This document shows positions 8,581 to 16,625 of a stretch of 64,000 bases of DNA, one piece after another. The first letter of the stretch is position 1. Each line of letters begins with the position of its first letter. Both the position numbers and the translations under genes were made by a program. This DNA is from RDXT01 sp033765305 (GTDB lineage Bacteria > Bacteroidota > Bacteroidia > J057): positions 129,231-193,230 of the forward strand of contig JANRID010000058.1 in NCBI GenBank assembly GCA_033765305.1. The letters are read 5' to 3'. Under the pieces are notes generated by a model. The model worked only from the letters and a program-made list of their open reading frames with translations, was not told the DNA's origin and did no database searches.

Positions 8581-8596
8581 TGTTCCACGTGGAACC
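8581..8596. other. parS: parS centromere-like site 3
   Basis: TGTTCCACGTGGAACC matches 15 of 16 positions and lies 47 bases from site 2. The whole stretch 8373-8665 contains no convincing gene and appears to be a segregation locus plus the promoter of the next gene. Confidence 0.82.
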
Positions 8597-8637
8597 AAGC
8601 CTCGCGCTTCGGCGCTGCCTGCCTTCGGGGGAACCTG

Positions 8638-8645
8638 TATATTTG
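8638..8645 (+). promoter_or_regulatory. Bacteroidota-type -7 box of the 8666 gene
   Basis: TATATTTG matches TAnnTTTG exactly and lies 20 bases before the ATG at 8666. Confidence 0.6.
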
Positions 8646-8665
8646 CGCGCATCAATACCTGAAGC

Positions 8666-9961
8666 ATGGGCCAGCAAGTTGGATTTTGGAGGCAAAACCG
8701 GGGGCTGTTCCTCGCTACGCTGGCGCTCTTTGCTGCGCTGCTCGTCGAGGCGCTGTGCCAGTCGATCTGGATTCTGAACCGAAACACGACTCCGCAAGTA
8801 TCGATAGCCTATCTGGTCAGCGGCCTGCTGCTGGCCTGCATTCCGCTGCTGCCCGTACAGACGCTTCAGGTGACGGCAGGGCAGGAGCGAGTCTGGCTTC
8901 GCTGGGTATTCCGGGCGATTCTCTGGGGGATGTTTGCCTGGATTGCCGTACGCTTCTGGGAAGCAGGCAGCCGCATCATCGGGCGGCATCCGCTCGATTA
9001 TATGCAGGCCGATATGATGCCCATCATCCAGGTGATGTGCCGCCGCTTTCTGAATGGAGAAGAGATCTATACAGCAATCCCGCAGATCTGGGGCAACCGC
9101 CCCATCTACCTGCCTGCGATGTGGATGCCGTTTGTGCCTTTTGAGGCGCTCGGAATCGATATCCGGTGGGGGACGGTGCTGGGGCTGCTGCTGGCCGGCT
9201 GGCTCGCCTTGCGTGTAGCACCCGTGCGCGGGCAGCCCTGGGGCTGGCTCGTTCTGCTGGTTCTGATCCCCCTCTGGCTGATCTCGGAGGCTACCTGGCT
9301 CGAAAAAGTCGAGCGGGTGATCCGCTATTCCGAAGAGGGTGTCGTGGTTGCCTGGTACCTCTTCCTCGGCTGGGCCCTCTCCCGCCGCAATCCGTGGCTT
9401 ACGGGGATTGCACTCGCCGGATGCCTCCTGAGCCGCTATTCGCTCCTTTTCTGGACGCCGGTGCTGTTTTTCTTCGTCTTCTTGTTCCGCAGCCGCCGGC
9501 AAGCCTGGATCATTACCGCAGTGGCAGGGCTGATCGGGCTTTTTGGGTTTCTCATTCCCTGGGGGATTGAAAACTGGGCCTGGTTTACGTCCATCCCGGG
9601 CGAGTATCCTGCCTTTGCCCTCCGCAACCGCCAGATCGATCCGCTCTATGCCCATATCAACCTGGGCCTGTCCAAGTTCTTTTCCGATGCCCAGATTCCC
9701 CTGCTCTTCAATCTTCAGCTGGCAGCTACTGCGATTGCGCCGATGTGCCTCCTGCTTCTGGCTGCCTGGCTTCGCCGCCGCGCCCGGATCGAAACCGGCG
9801 GATTCGAACTGGCCTCGCTCAAGCTGACCCTCGTGCTGTTCTACAACCTGGTGGTGGTGCCCGTAGGCTATCTTTTCTTCGTAAATTCCCTCTTCTCCCT
9901 CATCGTATGGGGCGATTTTCTGCGGAGGATGTATTTCCCGCAGCCTGCCGTGAAACCTTAA
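8666..9961 (+). CDS. multi-pass membrane protein, possibly GT87/DUF2029-like
   Basis: A 431-residue integral membrane protein with about ten hydrophobic segments. The first is LFLATLALFAALLVEAL near residue 15; later ones include LVLLVLIPLWLISEA, LFFWTPVLFFFVFLF and IITAVAGLIGLFGFLIPWG. The layout, with a soluble loop after the second or third helix carrying YMQADMMPIIQVMCRRFLNGEEIY, resembles polyprenyl-phosphate mannosyltransferase-type GT87/DUF2029 proteins. I could not identify catalytic residues, so enzymatic activity is only a suggestion. The ATG at 8666 fits the promoter box 20 bases upstream. It is expressed alone, between the parS cluster and mnmG. Confidence 0.72.
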   Translation: MGQQVGFWRQNRGLFLATLALFAALLVEALCQSIWILNRNTTPQVSIAYLVSGLLLACIPLLPVQTLQVTAGQERVWLRWVFRAILWGMFAWIAVRFWEAGSRIIGRHPLDYMQADMMPIIQVMCRRFLNGEEIYTAIPQIWGNRPIYLPAMWMPFVPFEALGIDIRWGTVLGLLLAGWLALRVAPVRGQPWGWLVLLVLIPLWLISEATWLEKVERVIRYSEEGVVVAWYLFLGWALSRRNPWLTGIALAGCLLSRYSLLFWTPVLFFFVFLFRSRRQAWIITAVAGLIGLFGFLIPWGIENWAWFTSIPGEYPAFALRNRQIDPLYAHINLGLSKFFSDAQIPLLFNLQLAATAIAPMCLLLLAAWLRRRARIETGGFELASLKLTLVLFYNLVVVPVGYLFFVNSLFSLIVWGDFLRRMYFPQPAVKP

Positions 9962-10000
9962 GCGCAGCCATCCGTTCCCTTAAGGTTCAATTCTGCGCCG

Positions 10001-10008
10001 TATCTTTG
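10001..10008 (+). promoter_or_regulatory. Bacteroidota-type -7 box of mnmG
   Basis: TATCTTTG matches TAnnTTTG exactly, 29 bases before the mnmG ATG. Confidence 0.6.
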
Positions 10009-10036
10009 CGGCGTCAACCAAGCAGAGGGAGTACGC

Positions 10037-11899
10037 ATGTTTCCGGAATATGATGTGATTGTAGTCGGCGCAGGCCATGCCGGCTGTGAGGCCGCCGCAG
10101 CTGCCGCCAACCTCGGCATGCGCGTCATGCTCGTGACGATGAACATGCAGATGATCGGCCAGATGTCCTGCAACCCCGCCATGGGCGGTGTAGCCAAAGG
10201 ACAGCTGGTCCGGGAAATCGATGCGCTCGGCGGATACTCCGGGATTGTGACAGATAAGTCCATGATCCAGTTCCGCATGCTCAACCGCTCCAAAGGCCCC
10301 GCCATGTGGAGCCCCCGTGCACAGAACGACCGGATGCGCTTCGCTGAAACCTGGCGCCTGATGCTGGAGCAAACGCCTGGCGTGGATTTCTGGCAGGAAA
10401 TGGTGACCGGACTCGTTGTCCGGGATGGTCGTGTGTGCGGAGTCCAGACACAGCTGGGGATGGAAATTCCCGGCCGGGCCGTGGTGCTGACCAACGGCAC
10501 CTTCCTCAATGGCATCATCCACATCGGAGAGAAGCAGTTCGGCGGCGGACGCAGCGGCGAGCGCGCCGCCACCGGCATCACGGCCCAGCTCGAATCCCTC
10601 GGATTTGAGAGCGGCCGGATGAAAACCGGTACCCCGCCCCGCCTGGACGGGCGCACCATCAACTGGGCAGCGCTCGAACCCCAGCCCGGCGATACGCCTG
10701 CCAGCCGCTTCTCCTACCTCGATACCCCGCTCCCGGAGCGGCAATTGCCCTGCTACATTACCTACACCCATTCCCAGACCCACGAATACCTCAAAGAGGG
10801 CTTCGACCGATCGCCCATGTTCAATGGGCGCATCCAGGGGCTGGGGCCGCGCTATTGCCCATCCATCGAAGACAAAATCAACCGCTTCTCGGATAAAGAC
10901 CGGCATCAGCTTTTCCTGGAGCCGGAAGGATGGGATACGGTAGAAGTGTATGTAAACGGGTTCTCCTCCTCGCTGCCGGAAGAGGTGCAGTTTAAAGCGC
11001 TGCGCACCATTCCCGGCCTGGAGCAGGTACGGATGTTCCGTCCGGGGTATGCGGTGGAGTATGATTACTTCCCGCCGACCCAGCTCAAGCTGACGCTCGA
11101 AACACAGCTGATCGAGCACCTGTACTTTGCAGGCCAGATCAACGGAACCACAGGCTACGAAGAGGCGGGCAGCCAGGGGCTGATTGCCGGCATCAATGCT
11201 GCCCTCAAGCTGAAAGGCGAGGAGCCGCTCATCCTGCGCCGGGATCAGGCCTATATCGGGGTGCTGATCGATGATCTGGTGAGCAAAGGCACCGAGGAGC
11301 CCTACCGCATGTTCACCTCCCGCGCCGAATTCCGGACGCTGCTGCGGCAGGACAATGCCGATCTCCGCCTGACCGGAACCGGCTACCAGATCGGGCTGGC
11401 CAGCGAGGAACGCTACCAGCGCATGCGTGTCAAGCAGACGGCTGTGGAGCAGCTGTGCGCCCTCATGGCCGAGGTCTCCCTTTCGCCGGAGCAAATGAAC
11501 AGCTTCCTCGAATCCATCGGCAATGCGCCCCTGAAGCAAAAGATCAAAGCCATCAATGTGGTGACCCGCCCCGATGTGAGCCTCTCCGATATCGCTGCCC
11601 GAAGCCCTGAAATCCAGGAACTGGTGGCCGGCATGGATCCGTCCCACGTGGAACAGGCCGAGATCCAGCTCAAGTATGCAGGCTATATCCAGAAGGAGCA
11701 GGACATGGCGCAGAAGATGATGCGCCTCGATGAAATCCAGATCCCGGATACCTTCGATTTCAAAACCATCACCAGCCTGAGCGCCGAGAGCCGCGAAAAA
11801 CTCAGCAAGGCCCGTCCGCGGAGCCTGGGTCAGGCCTCGCGCATCAGCGGCGTATCGCCCGCCGACATCTCGGTCCTGATGGTCTTCATGGGCCGCTGA
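10037..11899 (+). CDS. mnmG: tRNA uridine-5-carboxymethylaminomethyl modification enzyme MnmG (GidA)
   Basis: With MnmE, this FAD protein installs the cmnm5 group on the wobble uridine of several tRNAs. The dinucleotide-binding motif VVGAGHAGCEAA is at residues 7-18. The family signature CNPAMGGVAKGQLVREIDALGG follows near residues 45-66, and the GQINGTTGYEEAGSQGL motif and C-terminal LSKARPRSLGQASRISGVSPADI segment are present. At 620 residues it is a normal length. mnmG is a classical origin-proximal gene in many bacteria, which fits the oriC and parS candidates nearby. A degenerate parS half-palindrome lies inside it. Confidence 0.96.
   Translation: MFPEYDVIVVGAGHAGCEAAAAAANLGMRVMLVTMNMQMIGQMSCNPAMGGVAKGQLVREIDALGGYSGIVTDKSMIQFRMLNRSKGPAMWSPRAQNDRMRFAETWRLMLEQTPGVDFWQEMVTGLVVRDGRVCGVQTQLGMEIPGRAVVLTNGTFLNGIIHIGEKQFGGGRSGERAATGITAQLESLGFESGRMKTGTPPRLDGRTINWAALEPQPGDTPASRFSYLDTPLPERQLPCYITYTHSQTHEYLKEGFDRSPMFNGRIQGLGPRYCPSIEDKINRFSDKDRHQLFLEPEGWDTVEVYVNGFSSSLPEEVQFKALRTIPGLEQVRMFRPGYAVEYDYFPPTQLKLTLETQLIEHLYFAGQINGTTGYEEAGSQGLIAGINAALKLKGEEPLILRRDQAYIGVLIDDLVSKGTEEPYRMFTSRAEFRTLLRQDNADLRLTGTGYQIGLASEERYQRMRVKQTAVEQLCALMAEVSLSPEQMNSFLESIGNAPLKQKIKAINVVTRPDVSLSDIAARSPEIQELVAGMDPSHVEQAEIQLKYAGYIQKEQDMAQKMMRLDEIQIPDTFDFKTITSLSAESREKLSKARPRSLGQASRISGVSPADISVLMVFMGR
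11640..11655. other. degenerate parS-like site within mnmG
   Basis: CGTCCCACGTGGAACA matches the parS consensus at 14 of 16 positions and encodes SHVE inside MnmG. It could be a weaker ParB site or chance. Confidence 0.45.
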
Positions 11900-11952
11900 A
11901 AAATGGCCCTGAGAATCGCGTAAAATCTGCCGGATTTAACCTGGATACAGAA

Positions 11953-11990
11953 AAGGCCCCGCTGGCGAAACAGCGGGGCCTTATTTTATA
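11953..11990 (+). terminator. rho-independent terminator after mnmG
   Basis: AAGGCCCCGCTG (11953-11964) pairs perfectly with CAGCGGGGCCTT (11971-11982) across a GCGAAA loop and is followed by an AT-rich TTATTTTATA run. Confidence 0.92.
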
Positions 11991-12129
11991 TCAATTTTAA
12001 ATATAAATGTTTGTTTATCAATTAATTAGCACAAATTAATTCCGAAAATCCGTAAGACATGCTCTGAAGCAAAACCGGAGGATTCCGGGGCAATTTTCCC
12101 CCCGCCTTCGGACACGAGCCGGAATCTTG

Positions 12130-12137
12130 TACTTTTG
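12130..12137 (+). promoter_or_regulatory. Bacteroidota-type -7 box of the methyltransferase gene
   Basis: TACTTTTG matches TAnnTTTG exactly. It lies 15 bases before the ATG at 12153, which therefore is the likely start. Confidence 0.6.
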
Positions 12138-12152
12138 CGCCAAAGCATTCAC

Positions 12153-13058
12153 ATGACCCCGACGTTCACCCCGGTACGCCAGTCTGCCTGCCCGGTCTGC
12201 CAGGCAGCGGACATTGCTCCGGTGATGCAGGCCACCGACTATTTAGTAAGCCGGTCCAGCTTCGAGATCTGGCAATGCCGCAGCTGCGGCTGCCGCTTCA
12301 CCCAGGACACTCCGGATGAATCCTCGATCGGGGCCTTTTACCAGTCGGAGTCCTACATCTCGCATTCCAATACCCGGAAGGGCCTGCTCTCCCGGCTGTA
12401 CCAGCTTGCGCGCCGGTTCACCTTGCAGGGAAAACGGAATCTCGTAATCCGGCTCAGCGGCCGCCGCCAGGGCGAGCTGCTGGATATCGGCTGCGGCACA
12501 GGCGACTTTCTGCTGGCCATGCAGGAGGCAGGCTGGCAGGTGTCCGGCCTGGAGCCGGATGCAGGAGCGCGGGAGCTGGCCCGCACCCGCGGGCTGGCTG
12601 TAGCGCAGCCGGATCAGCTGTTCAGCCTCCGTGCCGGGAGCTTCGACGTGATCACCCTCTGGCATGTGCTGGAGCATGTGCACCGGCTGCATGCGTATCT
12701 CGATCAGATCCGAACGCTGCTCCGCCCGGGCGGGCTGCTGCTTATTGCCGTCCCCAATTACCAGAGCCACGATGCGCGGCATTACCAGTCGCGCTGGGCC
12801 GCGTATGATGTGCCGCGCCACCTGTACCATTTTACGCCCGGCTCGATGGCGCAGCTGCTGGAAGCCCGGGGCTTCCGGATCGAATCGGCGGACAGCATGC
12901 CGCTCGACGGGTTTTACGTGAGCCTGCTCAGCGAGCGCTACCGGCAGAACGCCTGGTGGCTGCCGGCCGGCCTTTGGCACGGGCTGATCTCCTGGCTGCA
13001 CGGCACGATGCGCCCCCGCGAGTCCAGCGCGGTGCTCTACCGGATCCGGCTGGCATAA
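12153..13058 (+). CDS. class I SAM-dependent methyltransferase with N-terminal zinc ribbon
   Basis: A 301-residue methyltransferase of the Methyltransf_23 type. The N-terminus holds two Cys pairs (CPVC near residue 10 and CRSCGC near residue 45), a likely zinc ribbon. The SAM-binding motif I, LLDIGCGTGDFLLAM, is near residues 109-123, followed by ITLWHVLEHVHRL (motif II region) and LRPGGLLLIAVPNYQSHDARHY. Such proteins methylate small molecules or sugars in surface-glycan or lipid pathways; the substrate here is unknown. The start at 12153 follows from the promoter box; an upstream non-ATG start would fall within the promoter. Confidence 0.85.
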   Translation: MTPTFTPVRQSACPVCQAADIAPVMQATDYLVSRSSFEIWQCRSCGCRFTQDTPDESSIGAFYQSESYISHSNTRKGLLSRLYQLARRFTLQGKRNLVIRLSGRRQGELLDIGCGTGDFLLAMQEAGWQVSGLEPDAGARELARTRGLAVAQPDQLFSLRAGSFDVITLWHVLEHVHRLHAYLDQIRTLLRPGGLLLIAVPNYQSHDARHYQSRWAAYDVPRHLYHFTPGSMAQLLEARGFRIESADSMPLDGFYVSLLSERYRQNAWWLPAGLWHGLISWLHGTMRPRESSAVLYRIRLA

Positions 13059-13060
13059 AA

Positions 13061-13093
13061 CACAGACGAGGCACCCAAGGCGCCTCGTCTGTG
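13061..13093. terminator. bidirectional terminator hairpin between the methyltransferase and CHAD genes
   Basis: CACAGACGAGGC (13061-13072) pairs with GCCTCGTCTGTG (13082-13093). On the minus strand it is followed by TTTTA, so it best terminates the CHAD gene, but it separates two convergent genes. Confidence 0.82.
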
Positions 13094-13112
13094 CAGATCG
13101 TGATCCGAATAC

Positions 13113-14072
13113 TCAGACAGCAGCAGGTTCCGGTTCTGCCGCTGCGGGCGCAGGCTCCGGAAGCACCGGCTTGGACCAGGTCTGGTAGGCGGTGCGGATC
13201 TGCCGGACAAACCCTTTCGGATGGTAGGCAAAAATCCGCCTGCCGAGCAGCAGGGCTTCGTTCCGCAGCTCATGCCTGCGGGCCTCGATGAGCTGCAGCA
13301 GCACGGGGGCTGATTTGCCTTTGCCGAGCGGCAGCTGTTCGGCAGTCAGGGCATGGTGCAGGTTGGCCAGGTCGTGCTCCGTGCCGAGCAGGTCGCTGAG
13401 CTGATGAAACTCCTCGGCGAGGGGGACGAAGATGGCCGGCCAGGCCTGGGACATCAGCTGAAGCTGATGCATAAGGTATTTCACCTGTTTGCGCCAGCGG
13501 TGCAGCGATTCGCTTTCCGGATGCGCAGCCGCACGGCGGAAAAGCCGGCGGCCCTGGGTATAGGTATTGCGGAAATCTCGGCGGATGAGGCTGAAGCCTG
13601 CACCGGAGTCCAGATTCCAGGCTCCGAGGGCCTCGGTCCAGCCCGGGAGCTGATTCTGGACCAGTTCCTGCATGGAGGGCTGCCCATCCGGAGCCTGCAT
13701 ACGCTCGGCGATCTGGGCGTCGAGCGCTTTGACCAGCTTGGTGACCAGCGACTTGAGCCCCGTGTCGCTGCTTCCTTCTGCCAGGGCCAGCAGGGTATCC
13801 CGCATGGCGGCCAGGTCCCGGATGCTGGAAAGGGATCGGGCAGTATTGCGGAACATGGCATTCTGGGCGTGGAAGCGGCGCTTGCCGAGCGGATGGCGCA
13901 GCAGCAGCAGCAGGCTGCGGAGCCGCTTCAGCGATTTGCGGGTTTCATGGATAGCCAGGTGGATATTGAGTTCCGGCACCTCCCAGGAGGATTTAATCTG
14001 GCCCAGCTCCTCCTGTGCGGTCCGGCTGATGCCGGCGGAGAGGGTTTCAGTTTGCTGAAGTACGAACGGCAT
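13113..14072 (-). CDS. CHAD domain-containing protein
   Basis: A 319-residue helical protein of the CHAD family, which binds inorganic polyphosphate through conserved histidines and basic residues. The expected pattern is visible: IHETRKSLKRLRSLLLLLR near residues 42-60, SIRDLAAMRD near residue 83, LHRWRKQVKYLMHQLQL near 190, and LLGTEHDLANLHH near 232. No CYTH or polyphosphate-kinase gene is adjacent. The C-terminal 30 residues are Pro/Ala/Glu-rich and probably disordered. It has its own promoter and a terminator shared with the convergent methyltransferase gene. Confidence 0.85.
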   Translation of the reverse strand: MPFVLQQTETLSAGISRTAQEELGQIKSSWEVPELNIHLAIHETRKSLKRLRSLLLLLRHPLGKRRFHAQNAMFRNTARSLSSIRDLAAMRDTLLALAEGSSDTGLKSLVTKLVKALDAQIAERMQAPDGQPSMQELVQNQLPGWTEALGAWNLDSGAGFSLIRRDFRNTYTQGRRLFRRAAAHPESESLHRWRKQVKYLMHQLQLMSQAWPAIFVPLAEEFHQLSDLLGTEHDLANLHHALTAEQLPLGKGKSAPVLLQLIEARRHELRNEALLLGRRIFAYHPKGFVRQIRTAYQTWSKPVLPEPAPAAAEPEPAAV

Positions 14073-14095
14073 ATAGAGCGGACGATAAACTTCAG

Positions 14096-14103
14096 CAAAG
14101 ATA
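14096..14103 (-). promoter_or_regulatory. Bacteroidota-type -7 box of the CHAD gene
   Basis: Read on the minus strand this is TATCTTTG, an exact TAnnTTTG match 23 bases upstream of the ATG at 14072, with a TTG about 20 bases further up. Confidence 0.6.
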
Positions 14104-14162
14104 CCAACATTTAACAGAAATATAATACGGATTTTATCATTCCGTAATATAGCGGATTCCGT

Positions 14163-14978
14163 TTATCGTGTATCCTGACTTGCTGCCGCCTGCAAGGGCC
14201 CCAGCAGAGCCTCGACGGCTTTGCGGCCCTGTTCGCCGAGAGAAAGCGAGTATTCGTTCACATAGAGCTGAATATGCGCCTGCATCACGGCCTCGTCCAT
14301 TTCCTGCGCATGCTGCCGTACAAAGGGGCGTGAAGCCTCCGGGTGGTCGAATGCATACTGCACGCTGCTGCGCAGGAGGGATTCGAGGGTACGGATAAGT
14401 TCCGGCCCCAGGGATTTCCGGGCTACGATGGCGCCGAGGGGAATGGGCAGCCCGGTGCGTGTCTCCCACAGCTCGCCGAGGTCGCAGACGAGGTGCAGGC
14501 CGTAGCCGGGGTAGGTGAAGCGGTTTTCATGGATGATGACCCCGGCATCGGCTTCGCCGGCGACAAGCGCCGGCATGATTTCGTGGAAAATCCGCTCTTC
14601 TTTCCGGTCCAATGCCGGCACGAGGCGGCTCAGGAGCAGGTTGGCGGTGGTGTTGAAGCCGGGGACCAGCACCCGCGCCTGCGCAGCGGTCAGCGCATCG
14701 AGGGTTGTGGGCGTGCGGGAGATCAGCAGCGGCCCGCAGCGGTGCCCGACGGCTCCGCCCGCGTCGAGGAGCGCATAGCGGTCCCGGACCGATCCGTAGG
14801 TGTGGAAGGATACCTTGACCATATCCAGCTGGCCTGCCAGGGCCATCTGGTTCAGGTGCAGAATATCGGCCAGGACTACATCGAATTCGATGCCGCCCGT
14901 ATCCAGGCGTCCGTTGACGAGGGCATCGAAGATGAAGGTATCGTTGGGGCAGGTGCTGAAGCCAAGGGTAAGCCGCAT
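14163..14978 (-). CDS. mqnD: 1,4-dihydroxy-6-naphthoate synthase
   Basis: MqnD converts cyclic dehypoxanthine futalosine to 1,4-dihydroxy-6-naphthoate in the futalosine route to menaquinone. The 271 residues carry the family opening LTLGFSTCPNDTFIFDALVNG, then VKVSFHTYG and GRCGPLLIS-like segments and VIIHENRFTYPGYGL. Its presence predicts that this organism makes menaquinone via futalosine rather than the Men pathway. No mqnA, mqnB or mqnC is in the window. It follows the metallo-hydrolase gene with a 9-base gap, so the two are probably cotranscribed. Confidence 0.92.
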   Translation of the reverse strand: MRLTLGFSTCPNDTFIFDALVNGRLDTGGIEFDVVLADILHLNQMALAGQLDMVKVSFHTYGSVRDRYALLDAGGAVGHRCGPLLISRTPTTLDALTAAQARVLVPGFNTTANLLLSRLVPALDRKEERIFHEIMPALVAGEADAGVIIHENRFTYPGYGLHLVCDLGELWETRTGLPIPLGAIVARKSLGPELIRTLESLLRSSVQYAFDHPEASRPFVRQHAQEMDEAVMQAHIQLYVNEYSLSLGEQGRKAVEALLGPLQAAASQDTR

Positions 14979-14987
14979 GCGGATGTG

Positions 14988-15683
14988 TTAAAACAACAGC
15001 TCCGGCAGATCGGCTACAAGCGGAATGGCATTGTCGGCGGGGTTCTGGGTGGGATCCACGTGGTATCCGAAAATCCGGAACTGCTCCAGCCGGTGCTGCA
15101 GGTCTTTGTAGTAAACGTGTACGCCGTCGGAGAGTTCGAAGGCAATGTCGTGAAATACGCGGACCGGCTTGCTGGCTGCCGGATCGAGGTGTGAAAAGAT
15201 GATATCAGGGTTTCCCAGGTCTCCGGAAACCGCTACGATTTCATCCTGATCCTCAAAGATATACCCATAGCTCGGCATCCCTTTGATGTGCAGGCCGGTG
15301 GTATCCACGGCACGGAGGCCGGGCAGGGTCTCCAGCGGAAAAAAGTCCACGTAGGTATCGAGCGCGGTAATGGAAAAGCTCAGAAAGTCGCGCAGCACCT
15401 GAGCAAAGGACTCGTTCGGTGTGAGAATCCGGGCCTTGCGGGCCGGCTTGAGCATGTGGTACTGGTGCAGAATGGTGGTGCTGAGGCTGCCTGCATGATC
15501 GTCATGCAGGTGTGTGACCAGGATGTAATCGATCCGGTCATCCAGTGCCAGTTCGCGCAGCCTGGGGTAGGTGCTGTTGCCGCAATCCAGCAGTATATTG
15601 AATCCCCGGAAGGTAATCCAGATGGCGGCGTTCTCATACTGATAATCGAAGGCACCTCCGGTTCCGAGAAATTTTATCTGCAT
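14988..15683 (-). CDS. MBL-fold metallo-hydrolase (RNase Z-like)
   Basis: A 231-residue metallo-beta-lactamase-fold protein. The zinc motif THLHDDHAGS lies near residues 57-66; the opening MQIKFLGTGGAFD and the later AVSGDLGNPD (third metal ligand Asp) are typical of the RNase Z/phosphodiesterase-like branch. The final His ligand is probably in FGYHVD. The substrate is unknown; a cyclic-nucleotide phosphodiesterase or tRNase Z-like activity is possible. It is directly upstream of mqnD on the same strand. Confidence 0.85.
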   Translation of the reverse strand: MQIKFLGTGGAFDYQYENAAIWITFRGFNILLDCGNSTYPRLRELALDDRIDYILVTHLHDDHAGSLSTTILHQYHMLKPARKARILTPNESFAQVLRDFLSFSITALDTYVDFFPLETLPGLRAVDTTGLHIKGMPSYGYIFEDQDEIVAVSGDLGNPDIIFSHLDPAASKPVRVFHDIAFELSDGVHVYYKDLQHRLEQFRIFGYHVDPTQNPADNAIPLVADLPELLF

Positions 15684-15752
15684 AGGTTAGCCGAATATTC
15701 TGCAAATTAGCATTATTAAGCAGATCACCTCACCTTCCAATCCCGAAAATAT

Positions 15753-16625
15753 ATGACGCTTTCGATGACCGGATACGGCGCCGCAACCTGTGCTTCAGAG
15801 AACTACAAAGTAACGGTGGAACTCAAGTCGCTCAACAGCAAATTCCTCGAAGTCAGCATGAAGCTCCCCCGCGTATACATGAAGTACGAAAATAAGCTGC
15901 GGATGGATATAACCCGGAAGCTCATACGCGGAAAAATCGTGCTGCTGATGGATGTGGAGGTGCTCAATCCGGACCGGCGGAGCCTGAATATCAACTATCC
16001 GCTGGCAGAACTGTACAGTAAAGCACTCAAAGACCTTGCCAGAAGGCTCGGGGTGGGGGAAGAGGTGAGCCTGGAAGTGCTGCTGAATCTGCCGGATGTG
16101 ATCCCGACGGAGACGGTGGAGGAGGACCCGGAAGAATGGGCCCTGGTGGAGCAGGCCACCCTCGAAGCCTGCGACCAGCTGACCCTGAGCCGCGAGGAGG
16201 AAGGAAAAGCCCTGGACCGCGACCTGCAGGAGCGGGCCGACACCATTGTGCAGTGTCTCGAACGCATCAAGCAGCTGGCCCCGGTACGCATCGATCTGAT
16301 CCGCAGCCGCCTGGAGCAGTCGGTCCAGGAAATCCAGAACAAAATCGGAGACCCCAGCCGCCTGGAGCAGGAGCTGCTGTTCTACATCGAGCGCCTGGAC
16401 ATCAACGAGGAAATCGTCCGGCTTGCGCAGCACATGCAGTACTTTGCCGACCTGCGCCAGGCCGCGCAGAGCAACGGCAAGCAGCTGCAGTTTCTCTCCC
16501 AGGAAATGGGCCGCGAAATCAATACCATCGGATCCAAATCCAATGATGCCGAAATCCAGCGGCTGGTGGTGGTGATGAAGGATGAGCTTGAAAAAATCAA
16601 GGAACAAACCCAGAATATCCTGTAA
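15753..16625 (+). CDS. yicC: YicC family endoribonuclease
   Basis: A 290-residue YicC/YloC-family protein, characterised in E. coli as an endoribonuclease. The N-terminal domain opens with SMTGYGAA and the VELKSLNSKFLEV motif (about residues 4-33). The C-terminal DUF1732 part ends with DINEEIVRLAQHMQYF and QEMGREINTIGSKSNDAEIQ. In many genomes yicC is followed by gmk; here gmk is absent and an unrelated lipoprotein gene starts on the next base after the stop, implying coupled translation. Confidence 0.92.
   Translation: MTLSMTGYGAATCASENYKVTVELKSLNSKFLEVSMKLPRVYMKYENKLRMDITRKLIRGKIVLLMDVEVLNPDRRSLNINYPLAELYSKALKDLARRLGVGEEVSLEVLLNLPDVIPTETVEEDPEEWALVEQATLEACDQLTLSREEEGKALDRDLQERADTIVQCLERIKQLAPVRIDLIRSRLEQSVQEIQNKIGDPSRLEQELLFYIERLDINEEIVRLAQHMQYFADLRQAAQSNGKQLQFLSQEMGREINTIGSKSNDAEIQRLVVVMKDELEKIKEQTQNIL

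Noticed and set aside
8403..9144. Two overlapping plus-strand ORFs across the parS region
   Set aside because: Composition is Arg/Ala/Pro noise, they overlap the 8666 gene in another frame, and they run through parS palindromes and a promoter box.
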